A stretch of 64,000 bases of DNA from Mesorhizobium sp. M4B.F.Ca.ET.203.01.1.1 (GCF_004791025.1 NZ_SRUO01000010.1:161498-225497), one strand, 5' to 3'; positions 17,251-26,043 are shown, numbered from the stretch's first letter. A program made the numbers and translations. The notes: generated by a model not told the origin, from the sequence alone.

Positions 17251-17435
17251 CGGCGATTTCCTATGTGCGGGACGGGCAGGGCACCCAAGGCGAGGGCGCC
17301 TGGACCAAATGTTGCGGCCGAGAAAACACGGCTAGCGGCTTTTCTTCAATCGGCAGCGTGCTAGTTCTTTTGTTCCATGGTCTGTGAAGTGCGCCACAGC
17401 AGGCCGAGAAGGATTGGGCGGAGAGGTTTGAAAAC

Positions 17436-18257
17436 ATGGCTGAAGTCGTCGCCATCAAGCCGGCAATCGCCGAGGGGCCTGTTGTCGCCAGCCTGGACAA
17501 AGGCACTCTTCGCCTGACGCTCGCCAGCCCGCCGGCCAATGCCTTGTCGCTGGCGGTGATGGCGGCGCTGATGGCCGAACTCGATCGCGCGAAATCCGAC
17601 AAATCCGTGCGCGTCATCATCCTCGCGGCGTCCGGTAAGGTGTTCTGCGCCGGCCACGATCTCAAGGAACTGAGCGCCCATCGCAGCGATGCCGATCGCG
17701 GCCGGGCCTTCTTCGAGAAGACCTTTGCCGCTTGCGCCGAGTTGATGCAGGCGATCGTGCGCCACCCCAGGCCGGTCATCGCCGAGGTCGACGGCCTCGC
17801 CACCGCCGCCGGGCTGCAATTGGTCGCGAGCTGCGATCTTGCGATTGCCTCGCACGAGGCGACCTTCTGCACACCGGGCGTCAACATCGGCCTGTTCTGC
17901 TCGACGCCGATGGTGGCGCTGTCGCGCAATGTCTCGCGCAAGCAGGCCATGGAAATGCTACTGACTGGCGAGACGATCGACGCGGCCACCGCCAAAGAAT
18001 TCGGCCTCATCAACCGCATCGTGCCGCGCGAATACCTGAATCAGGTTGTCAGTAAATACGCGCAAACCATTGCTTCGAAATCATCTTTGGTGGTCAAGAC
18101 CGGCAAGGAGGCGTTCTACGCTCAGGCCGAGATGGGACTGGCCGACGCCTATGTGTACACCGGCCGGGTGATGGTCGAGAACATGTTGGCGCGCGACGCG
18201 GAGGAAGGCATCGGAGCTTTCGTCGGCAAGCGCAAGCCGGAATGGAAGGACGAGTAG
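17436..18257 (+). CDS. Enoyl-CoA hydratase/isomerase-family protein (ECHDC3-like)
   Basis: A 273-residue crotonase-fold protein. The oxyanion-hole segments VFCAGHDLKEL and ATAAGLQLVASCDLA are present. In the latter the position of the first catalytic glutamate of true hydratases is Q (GLQL), and the second glutamate (PE-I-LG in hydratases) is replaced in FCTPGVNIGLF. It is therefore more like the ECHDC3 group than a beta-oxidation hydratase, and its reaction is uncertain. It starts a rightward set continuing with a VOC protein 25 bases downstream. Confidence 0.88.
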   Translation: MAEVVAIKPAIAEGPVVASLDKGTLRLTLASPPANALSLAVMAALMAELDRAKSDKSVRVIILAASGKVFCAGHDLKELSAHRSDADRGRAFFEKTFAACAELMQAIVRHPRPVIAEVDGLATAAGLQLVASCDLAIASHEATFCTPGVNIGLFCSTPMVALSRNVSRKQAMEMLLTGETIDAATAKEFGLINRIVPREYLNQVVSKYAQTIASKSSLVVKTGKEAFYAQAEMGLADAYVYTGRVMVENMLARDAEEGIGAFVGKRKPEWKDE

Positions 18258-18282
18258 GGCGCCCGGAAAGAGGAAGGTCCGA

Positions 18283-18705
18283 ATGGAACCGCGTATCTCC
18301 ATCATCACCGTCGCCACCGACGATCTCGATCGCGCGACGCGCTTCTACGAGGGCATGGGACTGACCCGCCATCCGGGGATCACCGAGGGCGTCGCCTTCT
18401 TCCAGATGGGTGGAGCCATTCTCGGCCTGTTCCCGCGCGAAAGCGCCGAGGAGGATTCCGGCGTCAGCTTTGCAAAAGCGCCGTCGGCCGTCTATCTCGC
18501 CTACAACACCCGCTCCGACGCCGAAGTCGACCAAGTCCTCGCCATGGCCGAGAAGGCCGGCGGCAAGATCGTCAAGCCGGCCGGCCGCGCCTTCTGGGGC
18601 GGCTGGTACGGCTATTTCGCCGATGCCGACGGCCATGTCTGGGAAGTCGCGCACAATCCGGCCTTTCCGATCGCGGAAGACGGCTCGATCTCGCTGCCGG
18701 GCTGA
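18283..18705 (+). CDS. VOC-family protein
   Basis: A 140-residue glyoxalase-fold protein. The first repeat is ITVATDDLDRATRFYEGMGL and the second ends in GYFADADGHVWEVAHNP, with a C-terminal glutamate in the metal-ligand position. The substrate is unknown. GGAAGG about 8 bases before the ATG supports the start. It lies between the crotonase gene and the ATPase gene, with 25 and 8 bases of spacing. Confidence 0.87.
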   Translation: MEPRISIITVATDDLDRATRFYEGMGLTRHPGITEGVAFFQMGGAILGLFPRESAEEDSGVSFAKAPSAVYLAYNTRSDAEVDQVLAMAEKAGGKIVKPAGRAFWGGWYGYFADADGHVWEVAHNPAFPIAEDGSISLPG

Positions 18706-18713
18706 CGCTGCCC

Positions 18714-19496
18714 GTGGCGCCTCGCAAGCAACTGACGCGCCTGAAGGCGCCTTATCTCAAGCGCATCCTGCTCGAGCCAGCGGGCGTCGAGGACTGGGAA
18801 CAATATCCCTGGAACCTGCCGATCTTCGCCAGCCGCGCGTTCGAGTTCGAATTCACCACGCCGATCACCATTATCGTCGGCGAGAACGGCACCGGCAAAT
18901 CGACGCTGCTCGAAGCCATCGGCGCGCTTGCCGGTTACGACGAGGCCGGCGGCGGCAAGGGCTACAGGCCGGTCGACCATTCCATCGCCATCGACAAAAG
19001 CGGCACCGCGCTTGCCCAGACGCTCCGTGCCCATTGGCTGCCGAAGGTCACCGCCGGCTGGTTCTTCCGAGCAGAATCCTTCTATTCGGTGGCGCGCTAC
19101 CTTGATCGGGCGGCACTCGAAGACCCGTTCAAACCGCCGCCGCCCGATTTCCTCTCGTGGTCGCACGGCGAAGGTTTCATCCGCTTCTTCGAGGAGCGCT
19201 GTCGTCGGCAAGGCATCTACATCCTGGACGAGCCGGAAAGCGCGCTGTCGCCGACACGCCAGATCGAACTGCTCAAGCTGCTGAGGCGAATGGACCTGTC
19301 CGGCACCGCGCAGGTGATCATGGCGACGCACTCGCCGCTGCTGATGGCCTGTCCCGGCGCGCGCCTGTTCCGCATCAGCCGCTTCGGGCTCGACCTGGTC
19401 GATTTTCGCGACACCGACCACTTTCGCATGATGCGCGATTTCTGCGGCGATCCGGATGGTTTTCTCGCCGAAGCGCTGTATGAGGACGAGGCATGA
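18714..19496 (+). CDS. AAA-family predicted ATPase (ABC/SMC-like, COG3910 type)
   Basis: A 260-residue soluble ATPase with an ABC-like nucleotide-binding domain. Walker A is GENGTGKST (about 56-64), Walker B is GIYILDEPESALSP, and the switch histidine is in MATHSPLLM. The signature-like region is short, as in single-domain RecF/SMC-like predicted ATPases. Its partners and job are unknown. It starts with GTG, 8 bases after the VOC stop. Its end overlaps the next gene (ATGA), indicating coupled translation with the CoA-binding protein. Confidence 0.82.
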   Translation: MAPRKQLTRLKAPYLKRILLEPAGVEDWEQYPWNLPIFASRAFEFEFTTPITIIVGENGTGKSTLLEAIGALAGYDEAGGGKGYRPVDHSIAIDKSGTALAQTLRAHWLPKVTAGWFFRAESFYSVARYLDRAALEDPFKPPPPDFLSWSHGEGFIRFFEERCRRQGIYILDEPESALSPTRQIELLKLLRRMDLSGTAQVIMATHSPLLMACPGARLFRISRFGLDLVDFRDTDHFRMMRDFCGDPDGFLAEALYEDEA

Positions 19497-20014
19497 ACCA
19501 CGACAGCTACGACAACACCTATATCGCCGGCATCCTCAACTCGGTGAAGACCGTCGCCATGGTCGGCGCGTCGCCCAACGACGTTCGGCCGAGCTTTTTC
19601 GTGCTGAAGTACCTGCTGGCCAAGGGGTTCTCGGTGTTTCCGATCAATCCTGGTCATGCCGGCAAGGAGATTCTAGGCCGTACCGTCTACGCAAGCCTCG
19701 CCGACGTGCCGCAGCCGGTCGACATGGTCGACATCTTTCGTGGCTCAGTCGCGGTGCCGGGTATCCTCGATCAGATTCTGCGGCTCGATCCCTTGCCGAA
19801 AGTGGTCTGGATGCAGCTTGGCGTGCGCAATGACGAGGCGGCCGCCCGCGCCGAGGCTGCCGGCATGAAGGTGGTGATGAACCGCTGCCCGAAGATCGAA
19901 TACGGCAAGCTGTCCGGCGAGATCGGCTGGACCGGCGTCAATTCCGGCGTGCTGTCGTCGAAGAAGCCGCTGATGCGGCAGGGCTTCCAGAGCTTCGGCG
20001 TAAGGCAAAAATAG
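19493..20014 (+). CDS. CoA-binding domain protein (YccU-like)
   Basis: A 173-residue protein built around a CoA-binding Rossmann domain. TVAMVGASPNDVRPSFFVLKYL (about 20-41) and FPINPGHAGKEILGRTVYASL match the family, and MNRCPKIEYGKL lies near the C-terminus. The family resembles the CoA-ligase alpha N-terminal domain, but its physiological role is not known. It overlaps the ATPase gene by 4 bases. The next gene, metY, is 160 bases away and probably has its own promoter. Confidence 0.88.
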   Translation: MNHDSYDNTYIAGILNSVKTVAMVGASPNDVRPSFFVLKYLLAKGFSVFPINPGHAGKEILGRTVYASLADVPQPVDMVDIFRGSVAVPGILDQILRLDPLPKVVWMQLGVRNDEAAARAEAAGMKVVMNRCPKIEYGKLSGEIGWTGVNSGVLSSKKPLMRQGFQSFGVRQK

Positions 20015-20174
20015 CCCGGCTGCCGCGGCGCAAAATTATTCCGGGAAGAATTGGATTTTCTCGGGCGCTCGTCGCAGATCGCACGCCGAAAGGTATTTTC
20101 TTCTTTGCATTCCGGGGTGGCCTTCGCCAAGAATGCCCCACGATTTCTTGCGCAGGTTCCTGAGGGAGTTTTCG

Positions 20175-21455
20175 ATGACGCGTACGCCCGGTTTCAACAC
20201 GCTTGCCATTCACGCCGGCGCCAAGCCCGATCCGGCGACGGGCGCCCGGGCGACCCCGATCTACCAGACCACCTCCTATGTTTTCGATGACGCCGACCAT
20301 GCCGCCTCGCTGTTCGGCTTGAAGGCCTTCGGCAACATCTACACCCGCATCATGAACCCCACCCAGGCCGTGCTCGAGGAGCGCGTCGCGGCGCTCGAGG
20401 GCGGCACCGCGGCGCTGGCGGTCGCGTCCGGCCACGCCGCGCAGATACTGGTGTTTCACAATCTGATGCAGCCGGGCGACAATTTCGTCGCCGCGACAAG
20501 GCTTTACGGCGGCTCGATCAACCAGTTCGGCCACGCCTTCAAGAATTATGGCTGGGAGGTTCGCTGGGCTGACACCAACGATGTCTCGACCTTCGAAAGC
20601 CAGATCGACGACAGGACCAAGGCGATCTTCATCGAGAGCCTTGCCAATCCGGGCGGCATCTTCGTCGACATCGAGAAGATCGGCGACATCGCCCGCAAGC
20701 ACGGCCTGCCGCTGATCGTCGACAACACGCTGGCCTCGCCCTACCTGGTGCGGCCGATCGAGCACGGCGCCGACATCGTCGTCCATTCGCTGACCAAGTT
20801 CATCGGCGGCCACGGCAATTCGATCGGCGGCGCCATCGTCGACGGCGGCACCTTCGACTGGTCGAAGTCGGGCAAATACCCGATGCTGTCGGAACCGCGC
20901 CCCGAATATGGCGGCATCGTGCTGCACGAGACCTTCGGCAATTTCGCCTTTGCGATTGCCGCGCGCGTCCTCGGTCTGCGCGACATCGGCCCGGCGATCT
21001 CGCCCTTCAACGCCTTCCTGATCCTGACCGGACTGGAAACGCTGCCGCTCAGGATGCAGCGCCATTGCGACAACGCGGCGAGCGTCGCCGGCTGGCTATC
21101 GAACCATCCCAAGGTCGCGTGGGTGAGCTATCCCAGCCTGCCCGGCGACAAGAACAACGCCCTGCAGAAGAAGTATTCGCCGCAGGGCGCCGGCGCGGTG
21201 TTCACCTTCGGTCTCAAGGGCGGCTACGCCGCGGGCGTCAAATTCGTCGAGGCGCTGGAGCTGTTCTCGCATCTTGCCAATGTCGGCGATACCAAGTCGC
21301 TGGTCATCCACCCGGCCTCGACCACGCATCGCCAGCTTTCCGACGAGCAGAAGATCAAGGCCGGCGCCGGGCCGGACACGGTCCGCCTTTCGGTCGGCAT
21401 CGAGGACGTCAACGATATCGTCGCCGACCTCGAACAGGCGCTGGACAAGGTCTGA
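20175..21455 (+). CDS. metY: O-acetylhomoserine sulfhydrylase (aminocarboxypropyltransferase)
   Basis: A 426-residue PLP enzyme of the Cys/Met metabolism family that makes homocysteine from O-acetylhomoserine and sulfide. Visible features are TPIYQTTSYVFDD, EERVAALEGGTAALAVASGHAAQ, and the PLP lysine in VVHSLTKFIGGHGNS (about 208-222). The C-terminal STTHRQLSDEQKIKAG motif is typical. The length and the GNIYTRIMNPT segment favour MetY over MetB or MetZ. The ATG at 20175 follows GAGGGAG by a suitable distance. No SAM-II riboswitch pattern was recognised in the 160 bases upstream. The stop overlaps the next gene as TGATG. Confidence 0.93.
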   Translation: MTRTPGFNTLAIHAGAKPDPATGARATPIYQTTSYVFDDADHAASLFGLKAFGNIYTRIMNPTQAVLEERVAALEGGTAALAVASGHAAQILVFHNLMQPGDNFVAATRLYGGSINQFGHAFKNYGWEVRWADTNDVSTFESQIDDRTKAIFIESLANPGGIFVDIEKIGDIARKHGLPLIVDNTLASPYLVRPIEHGADIVVHSLTKFIGGHGNSIGGAIVDGGTFDWSKSGKYPMLSEPRPEYGGIVLHETFGNFAFAIAARVLGLRDIGPAISPFNAFLILTGLETLPLRMQRHCDNAASVAGWLSNHPKVAWVSYPSLPGDKNNALQKKYSPQGAGAVFTFGLKGGYAAGVKFVEALELFSHLANVGDTKSLVIHPASTTHRQLSDEQKIKAGAGPDTVRLSVGIEDVNDIVADLEQALDKV

Positions 21456-21805
21456 TGGCGGCGCCGAACTTTCTCTCCGTCGATGTCGCAAGCGCCGAGC
21501 CGGAGGCCGGCGCGCCTGCTCCGGACCGGCTGATTTCGGGCGATCCGAAGTTCCGCACCTGGAATGTCGAGGAGCGGGACGGCGGCCTTTATGCCGGCAT
21601 CTGGGAATCGACGCCCGGCAAGTGGCGCATCGTCTATGACGAGTGGGAGTTTTGCCACATCCTGTCCGGCGTCTCGGTGATCTCCGAGGACGGCGGCGAG
21701 GCGCGCACCGTCAAAGCCGGCGACAGTTTCGTGCTGCGGCCGGGCTTCAAGGGCAGCTGGGAAGTGCTTGAAACGACGCGCAAGGAGTATGTAATCAAGC
21801 TTTAA
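21455..21805 (+). CDS. Cupin-domain protein
   Basis: A 116-residue protein of the small cupin group (DUF861/EutQ-like barrel). The core is GIWESTPGKWRIVYDEWEFCHILSG, followed by AGDSFVLRPGFKGSWEVLETTRKEYVIKL at the end. The usual metal histidines are mostly absent, as in many DUF861 members. The start codon overlaps the metY stop by one base, so it is coupled to metY. A diverged copy of the last 14 codons lies about 430 bases downstream (22203-22244). Confidence 0.85.
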   Translation: MAAPNFLSVDVASAEPEAGAPAPDRLISGDPKFRTWNVEERDGGLYAGIWESTPGKWRIVYDEWEFCHILSGVSVISEDGGEARTVKAGDSFVLRPGFKGSWEVLETTRKEYVIKL

Positions 21806-21855
21806 TGATCTCCAAGAACAGTAGCAGGGAGAACTAGCGCCTATTGGGGATTACC

Positions 21856-22113
21856 ATGCACTCAGGTATCGATATATACAAAATAGTGATCGTCATTGCC
21901 TGCGTGCTCGCGAACGTGTGGCTTTTAAATTTTTGTATATATGTTGTATTGCCGGCCGTTAGGGCAGGAATCTACCCGGCGCGTGGTAGGGTTTACTTGC
22001 GAGAAATGCACCCAAAGAGATTTTGGCTGGCGGTAGTATTCTTTCCGGCAGCGACCATCGTCATGTTGGCCTCCACGATCCTGTTCGTTCTTAGCATCTC
22101 TGGGAACATGTAA
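21856..22113 (+). CDS. Small AT-rich two-helix membrane protein, unknown
   Basis: An 85-residue protein with two hydrophobic helices (about 7-33 and 57-82) and a basic middle loop (ARGRVYLREMHPKRFW). I recognise no family. The codon use is markedly more AT-rich (for example TATATACAAAATAGTG near the start) than that of its neighbours, which suggests foreign origin. GGGGA lies about 6 bases before the ATG at 21856; a TTG at 21844 is the only upstream alternative. It sits between the cupin gene and the duplicated cupin 3' end, so it may have arrived with that duplication. Confidence 0.6.
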   Translation: MHSGIDIYKIVIVIACVLANVWLLNFCIYVVLPAVRAGIYPARGRVYLREMHPKRFWLAVVFFPAATIVMLASTILFVLSISGNM

Positions 22114-22202
22114 GGCGCCAAGTGGAATTCTGTAGGCTGCGCCTACCTGGCCAATTCGCCGGGAATTCGCGCAGGTCCTCTGAGATCCAGGGTGCAACCG
22201 GA

Positions 22203-22244
22203 ATGCCTGAAACGACCCTTAAGGACTATGTGATCAAGCTCTGA
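22203..22244 (+). pseudogene. Remnant copy of the cupin gene 3' end
   Basis: The 42 bases translate to MPETTLKDYVIKL and a stop. This aligns codon for codon with the end of the upstream cupin gene (VLETTRKEYVIKL, 21764-21805); by eye 33 of 42 bases agree. There is no open frame or start signal for it to be a gene. It marks either the original cupin end displaced by an insertion or a relic of a second cupin gene. Confidence 0.7.
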
Positions 22245-22258
22245 CCCCTCCAGCCGGA

Positions 22259-22966
22259 TCAGAGCAGGCGGTCGACATCGCCCTCGGAAAATCCGTACTC
22301 GCGCATCATCTGCCGGTGCCAGGAGCCGCCGAGCAACTCGTCCAGGCAGGTATCGATGCGCTGGCGCAGGGGCGCATTGCCTTTGGCGAGCGCGAAGGCG
22401 CCGGCCGCCGGCCGCTTTTCCTCGGCCGGAACATCGATGACGGCGAGCGGCGCGTCAGGCCGTCCGGCCAGGTAGCCGCGATGCGCCATGGCGACGCTGG
22501 CATAGGCATGCACCACGCCGGCAGCGACGGCCTCGGCTGCTTCGGCCTGGGTGCCGAAGATCCTGATCCGCTCGGCCGGAACGCCGTTGCGCAGCGCCGT
22601 CTGGTGCTGGATCTGGCCCGATACAACGCCAAGGATGGCCGACGGATCGCGGCCGAGTGCCCGGTAGCCACCCAGTCCAAGCGGGTTGCCCTCGGCGACC
22701 AGCAGTCCGTCCGGCAGCATCCAGATCGGCCGGGTGAAATCGACCCGCTTCTTGCGCTCGTCCGAGATGAACAGCCCCGTGGTCATGTCCCAACGGTTCG
22801 CGGCCAATCCGGGCAGCAATCCCGCGAACTCTGCCTCGATGGCCGAAAACCCGTCCAGCCCCAATGTCTCGCAAACCTTCTCGGCGAGCACGGCGTCGCA
22901 GCCGCGCAAGGCGCCCGATGCGTCGGTGAAGCAGAAGGGCGGTTCCTGCAGGAAGGCGAATCTCAT
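22259..22966 (-). CDS. Solute-binding-protein family 3-like protein without a signal peptide
   Basis: A 235-residue protein with the fold of amino-acid/ectoine-type periplasmic binding proteins. RFAFLQEPPFCFTDASGALRGCDAVLAEKVCETLG at the N-terminus and SDERKKRVDFTRPIWMLPDGLLV match family 3. It begins directly with the mature-like strand and has no signal peptide from either 22966 or the upstream ATG at 23023. It may be cytoplasmic, or its exporting N-terminus may be lost. No transporter genes adjoin it. It follows the P450 gene by 25 bases and is probably co-transcribed, which suggests a ligand-sensing or enzymatic use. Confidence 0.75.
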   Translation of the reverse strand: MRFAFLQEPPFCFTDASGALRGCDAVLAEKVCETLGLDGFSAIEAEFAGLLPGLAANRWDMTTGLFISDERKKRVDFTRPIWMLPDGLLVAEGNPLGLGGYRALGRDPSAILGVVSGQIQHQTALRNGVPAERIRIFGTQAEAAEAVAAGVVHAYASVAMAHRGYLAGRPDAPLAVIDVPAEEKRPAAGAFALAKGNAPLRQRIDTCLDELLGGSWHRQMMREYGFSEGDVDRLL

Positions 22967-22991
22967 TGTCCCGATATCCGTTCGTCGCCTG

Positions 22992-24245
22992 TCAGAAGGC
23001 CACCGCGAGCCGTTCCAGCCCATGGAAATGATAGCTGTCGCGGAAGCGCGGCTCTTCGGCGAGGTGGAGCTTTGGCCGCCGATCGAACAGCGTCTTCAGC
23101 GAGACCTGCAGTTCGAGCCTGGCCAGCGGCGCCCCGATGCAGAAATGGATGCCGGCGCCGAAGGAGACGTTCTTCTGGTCGGCGCGGCCTGGATTGAAGG
23201 CCTGCGGCGCGGCGAAGGCTAAGGGGTCGCGGTTGGCCATGCCGAGCAGCAGCGCGATCTTGTCGCCGCGCTTGAGCACGATGTCGGGCTGGACCTCGAT
23301 TTCCTCATAGGCATAGCGCAGGAACATATGCAGCGGCGCGTCGAAGCGCAGGCATTCCTCGACCGTGGCCGCGGTCGCCTCCGGCGTGGTGAAGAAACGG
23401 CTGGGGTCGCCGCCCTGCGCCAGGATCGAGCGCACCGCGTTGCCGGTCTGGTGCACGGTCGCTTCGTGGCCGGCATTGAGCAGCAGAATGGCTGATGACA
23501 CCAGCTCGTCCTCGGACAGTCTCTGGCCATCTTCTTGCGCTGCGATCAGCAGCGACAGCAGGTCGTCGCCCGGCTGCTTGCGCCGCTCGGTGACGTAGCC
23601 GCGCAGGAAATCGGAAAAGTCGCGCGCGGCGCGGTTCGCGGTCTCCTCGGTCTCGCGCGTGCGGCCATGCATGTACATGGCGACGATCTGGTGCGACCAG
23701 TCGAGCAGCTGCGGCGCCATCGCCACCGGCACGCCGAGCATTTCGGCGATGATGGTGATCGGCAGCGGCGAGGCGAAGGCGGGCAAGAGGTCGACGCCGT
23801 TGGGCTCGAAGCGGTCGATCAGCTCGTTGGCCAGCGCTTCGACGCGCGGCCGCAGCCGTTCGACCTGGCGCGAGACGAATGCGCGGTTGACCAGGGTCCG
23901 CAGCCTGGTGTGCACCGGCGGCTCCAGTTCCAGCATCGAATTGGCCTCGATGCCGTCGAAGGCGGCGAGATGCGAACGGTCCTGGCCGACGCCGCGGCTG
24001 TCGGGTATGCCGGCCGGGTTCTGGCGGCCGAAGCGGCGGTCGCGCAGCAGCCGGTTGACGTCGTCGAAGCCGCCAAAGCACCAGAAGCCGTAGTCCTCCC
24101 AGAAGAAGGCGTTCGCGGCGCCATGCAGGAAGGCATAGGCCTCGTACGGGTTCAGGAAGAAGGCCGGCTCGTGCGCGTCGAGCCGCAGGCGACGGCCGGC
24201 GGGATCGAAGGCAAGGTAGGCGGGTGGCGGCATCAAATCGGTCAT
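22992..24245 (-). CDS. Cytochrome P450
   Basis: A 417-residue class I soluble bacterial P450. The haem-thiolate loop is FGAGIHFCIGAPLARLE (about 350-366). The I-helix oxygen-binding motif is LLLNAGHEATVHQTGN, and the K-helix ExxR is in EECLRFDAP. The HTRLRTLVNRAF segment is the usual C-helix motif. It needs a ferredoxin/reductase partner, not present here. The substrate is unknown. It is divergent from a flavin-dependent amine oxidase gene by 104 bases and upstream of a binding-protein-like gene. Confidence 0.93.
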   Translation of the reverse strand: MTDLMPPPAYLAFDPAGRRLRLDAHEPAFFLNPYEAYAFLHGAANAFFWEDYGFWCFGGFDDVNRLLRDRRFGRQNPAGIPDSRGVGQDRSHLAAFDGIEANSMLELEPPVHTRLRTLVNRAFVSRQVERLRPRVEALANELIDRFEPNGVDLLPAFASPLPITIIAEMLGVPVAMAPQLLDWSHQIVAMYMHGRTRETEETANRAARDFSDFLRGYVTERRKQPGDDLLSLLIAAQEDGQRLSEDELVSSAILLLNAGHEATVHQTGNAVRSILAQGGDPSRFFTTPEATAATVEECLRFDAPLHMFLRYAYEEIEVQPDIVLKRGDKIALLLGMANRDPLAFAAPQAFNPGRADQKNVSFGAGIHFCIGAPLARLELQVSLKTLFDRRPKLHLAEEPRFRDSYHFHGLERLAVAF

Positions 24246-24349
24246 GCTGGATCATTAGCGCGCCTTGCCAGCCCGGTGCCAGACCGTATCTTGGCGCCCG
24301 GCAACCCAATGAATTGAGCCAGCGAGATGGCTGCGGAAGGACGGTTTCG

Positions 24350-25453
24350 ATGAATGTGATCGTGGTCGGCGCCGGCATTGCCGGGCTTTCGACGGCGTGG
24401 TCGCTGGTCAAGGCCGGGCACAGCGTTTCCATCGTCGAGCAGGGGCCGATTCCCAATCCGCTGGCCGCGTCGGGCGACCATCACCGCATCATCCGTCGCG
24501 CCTACCGCGCCGGCACCGGCTATGGCAGGCTGATCACGGAGGCGTATGACGCCTGGGACGAGATGTGGGCCGATCTCGGCGAGAACCATCTCGATGCCAG
24601 GGGTTTCCTCTGCATCTCGCGCGAGCCCGGCGACGAGGCCGAGGAATACCGCGAAGGCCTGGAGGAGGGGAACTTTCCCTTCGAGTTGCTCGACCCCGCC
24701 GCCGCGGTCGAGCGCTGGCCGTTCCTGGAGCCGGACTCATTCCGCTACGCCTATTTTTCGACCGAGGGTGGCGCTCTGCATTGCCGCAGGATCGCCTCCG
24801 GCCTCGCTGCATGGCTGCGCGCCAACGGCGCAAATGTCTACGAACACAGCAAGGTGGTCGAGGTCGATGCCGAGGCCGGTCGGATCACGCTCGCCGGCGG
24901 CGAGACGATGCAGGCCGACCGCATCGTAGTCGCTGCCGGCGCGTGGGTGCTGAAGCTGCTCCCGGAGCTCGGCGGTGAATTGAAGACCTATCGCACCGCG
25001 CTTGCCTATGTCGAACCGCCAGCCGATCTTAGGGTGGCCTGGGAAACGGCGCCCGTCATCCTCGACGTCGGCGGCGTCACCGACGGCTACATGATCCCGC
25101 TGACGCGCGGCGCCGGCATGAAATTCGGTTCGGGCCTGCACAAGGTGCCGACCAGCGACGCCGATTGGAACCGGGCGCCGGTGCCGGGCGAGGGTGAGGT
25201 GATCCGCAACCTGTTCTCGCCGCCGATCGCCCGCATCGCTGAATACAGGGTGACCGAGGTCGTCACCTGCGCCTACACCTTCACCGCCGACGAGAAGTTC
25301 CTGGCGCACGAAAGGGGCAAATGCCTGGTCGTCTCGGCCTGCTCCGGTCATGGCTACAAGTTCGGCGCGGCGGTCGGCAGGCGTGTCGCCAAAGCCGTTG
25401 GCGACGGTGATGTCGGCGGCCTCAAGAAGTGGCTGCGGGCAGAGGTGGCCTAA
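24350..25453 (+). CDS. FAD-dependent oxidoreductase, monomeric sarcosine oxidase-like
   Basis: A 367-residue DAO-family flavoprotein. The FAD Rossmann motif is VIVVGAGIAGLSTAW at the N-terminus. CAYTFTADEKF near residues 305-315 contains the CxYT cysteine that carries covalent FAD in sarcosine oxidase and N-methyltryptophan oxidase, and SGHGYKFGAAVG follows as in those enzymes. It probably oxidises a secondary amine or N-methyl amino acid, giving hydrogen peroxide; the substrate is unknown. The ATG at 24350 is chosen because it starts exactly at the Rossmann strand. Its stop overlaps the stop of the convergent gene by 4 bases. Confidence 0.88.
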   Translation: MNVIVVGAGIAGLSTAWSLVKAGHSVSIVEQGPIPNPLAASGDHHRIIRRAYRAGTGYGRLITEAYDAWDEMWADLGENHLDARGFLCISREPGDEAEEYREGLEEGNFPFELLDPAAAVERWPFLEPDSFRYAYFSTEGGALHCRRIASGLAAWLRANGANVYEHSKVVEVDAEAGRITLAGGETMQADRIVVAAGAWVLKLLPELGGELKTYRTALAYVEPPADLRVAWETAPVILDVGGVTDGYMIPLTRGAGMKFGSGLHKVPTSDADWNRAPVPGEGEVIRNLFSPPIARIAEYRVTEVVTCAYTFTADEKFLAHERGKCLVVSACSGHGYKFGAAVGRRVAKAVGDGDVGGLKKWLRAEVA

Positions 25454-26043
25454 TCCCGGCAATGGCGCTCGATATGCACGCGCCGCCAGTGCGTGGAGCC
25501 TTCCCTGACCAGCATCCGGCGCGCCACCTTCTGGTACGAGGGCGCAATCTCGGTGATGCGCCGCCGTTCCGGCCGCACCAGCACCTCCCGGGCGACGCTT
25601 TCATATTCCGCCGGGAGCACCACGCGCCTGAGACGCTCGGGCTCGACCACCGCAGTTTCGGCGACCCGCGCATAGCGGGCCTTGCGCCACACTTTGCACA
25701 GCACCTTGCGGCCGTGGATGATGCGCCATTCCCAGGCATAGCCGCCGTCGTCCACCTTGACCGTGTGGTAGACGGTGCGGGTGACGGCCGGCACCACCTC
25801 GTAAGTGACGCGGGCTGGCGCGATCTGCTCGACGCTCGCGCGCGTGCCGTAGATCGGCGCATCGTAGTCGACGAACTGGCCGCCGGGGCTGACCATCACG
25901 TCCTCGTAGACGGTATCGTAGAGCGCCGGCCTGCGGATCGGCTCGTAGCATTCGAGCGCGCGGCCGCCGGCGGCCGTTTCCGATATCGTGGCAAGGATGG
26001 CGAGGCCCGCCACGGCCAGGGATGCAGGGCTTTTGCGGATCAT
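25450..26043 (-). CDS. Secreted protein of unknown function, repeat-rich
   Basis: A 197-residue protein with a signal peptide (ASLAVAGLAILATISETAAGG, cleavage near residue 27). The mature part has repeated valine-rich strands: YEVVPAVTRTVYHTVKV, YESVAREVLVRPERRRITEIAP and YQKVARRMLVREGS look like diverged copies of a YxxVxRxVLV unit. Two cysteines flank the body (ECYEPI and the C-terminal RHCRD). I recognise no named family. It is convergent with the oxidase gene and overlaps its stop by 4 bases. Confidence 0.7.
   Translation of the reverse strand: MIRKSPASLAVAGLAILATISETAAGGRALECYEPIRRPALYDTVYEDVMVSPGGQFVDYDAPIYGTRASVEQIAPARVTYEVVPAVTRTVYHTVKVDDGGYAWEWRIIHGRKVLCKVWRKARYARVAETAVVEPERLRRVVLPAEYESVAREVLVRPERRRITEIAPSYQKVARRMLVREGSTHWRRVHIERHCRD

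Noticed and set aside
20015..20174. A SAM-II type riboswitch before metY
   Set aside because: The conserved GCTAAA and pseudoknot segments could not be found; only a weak hairpin is present.
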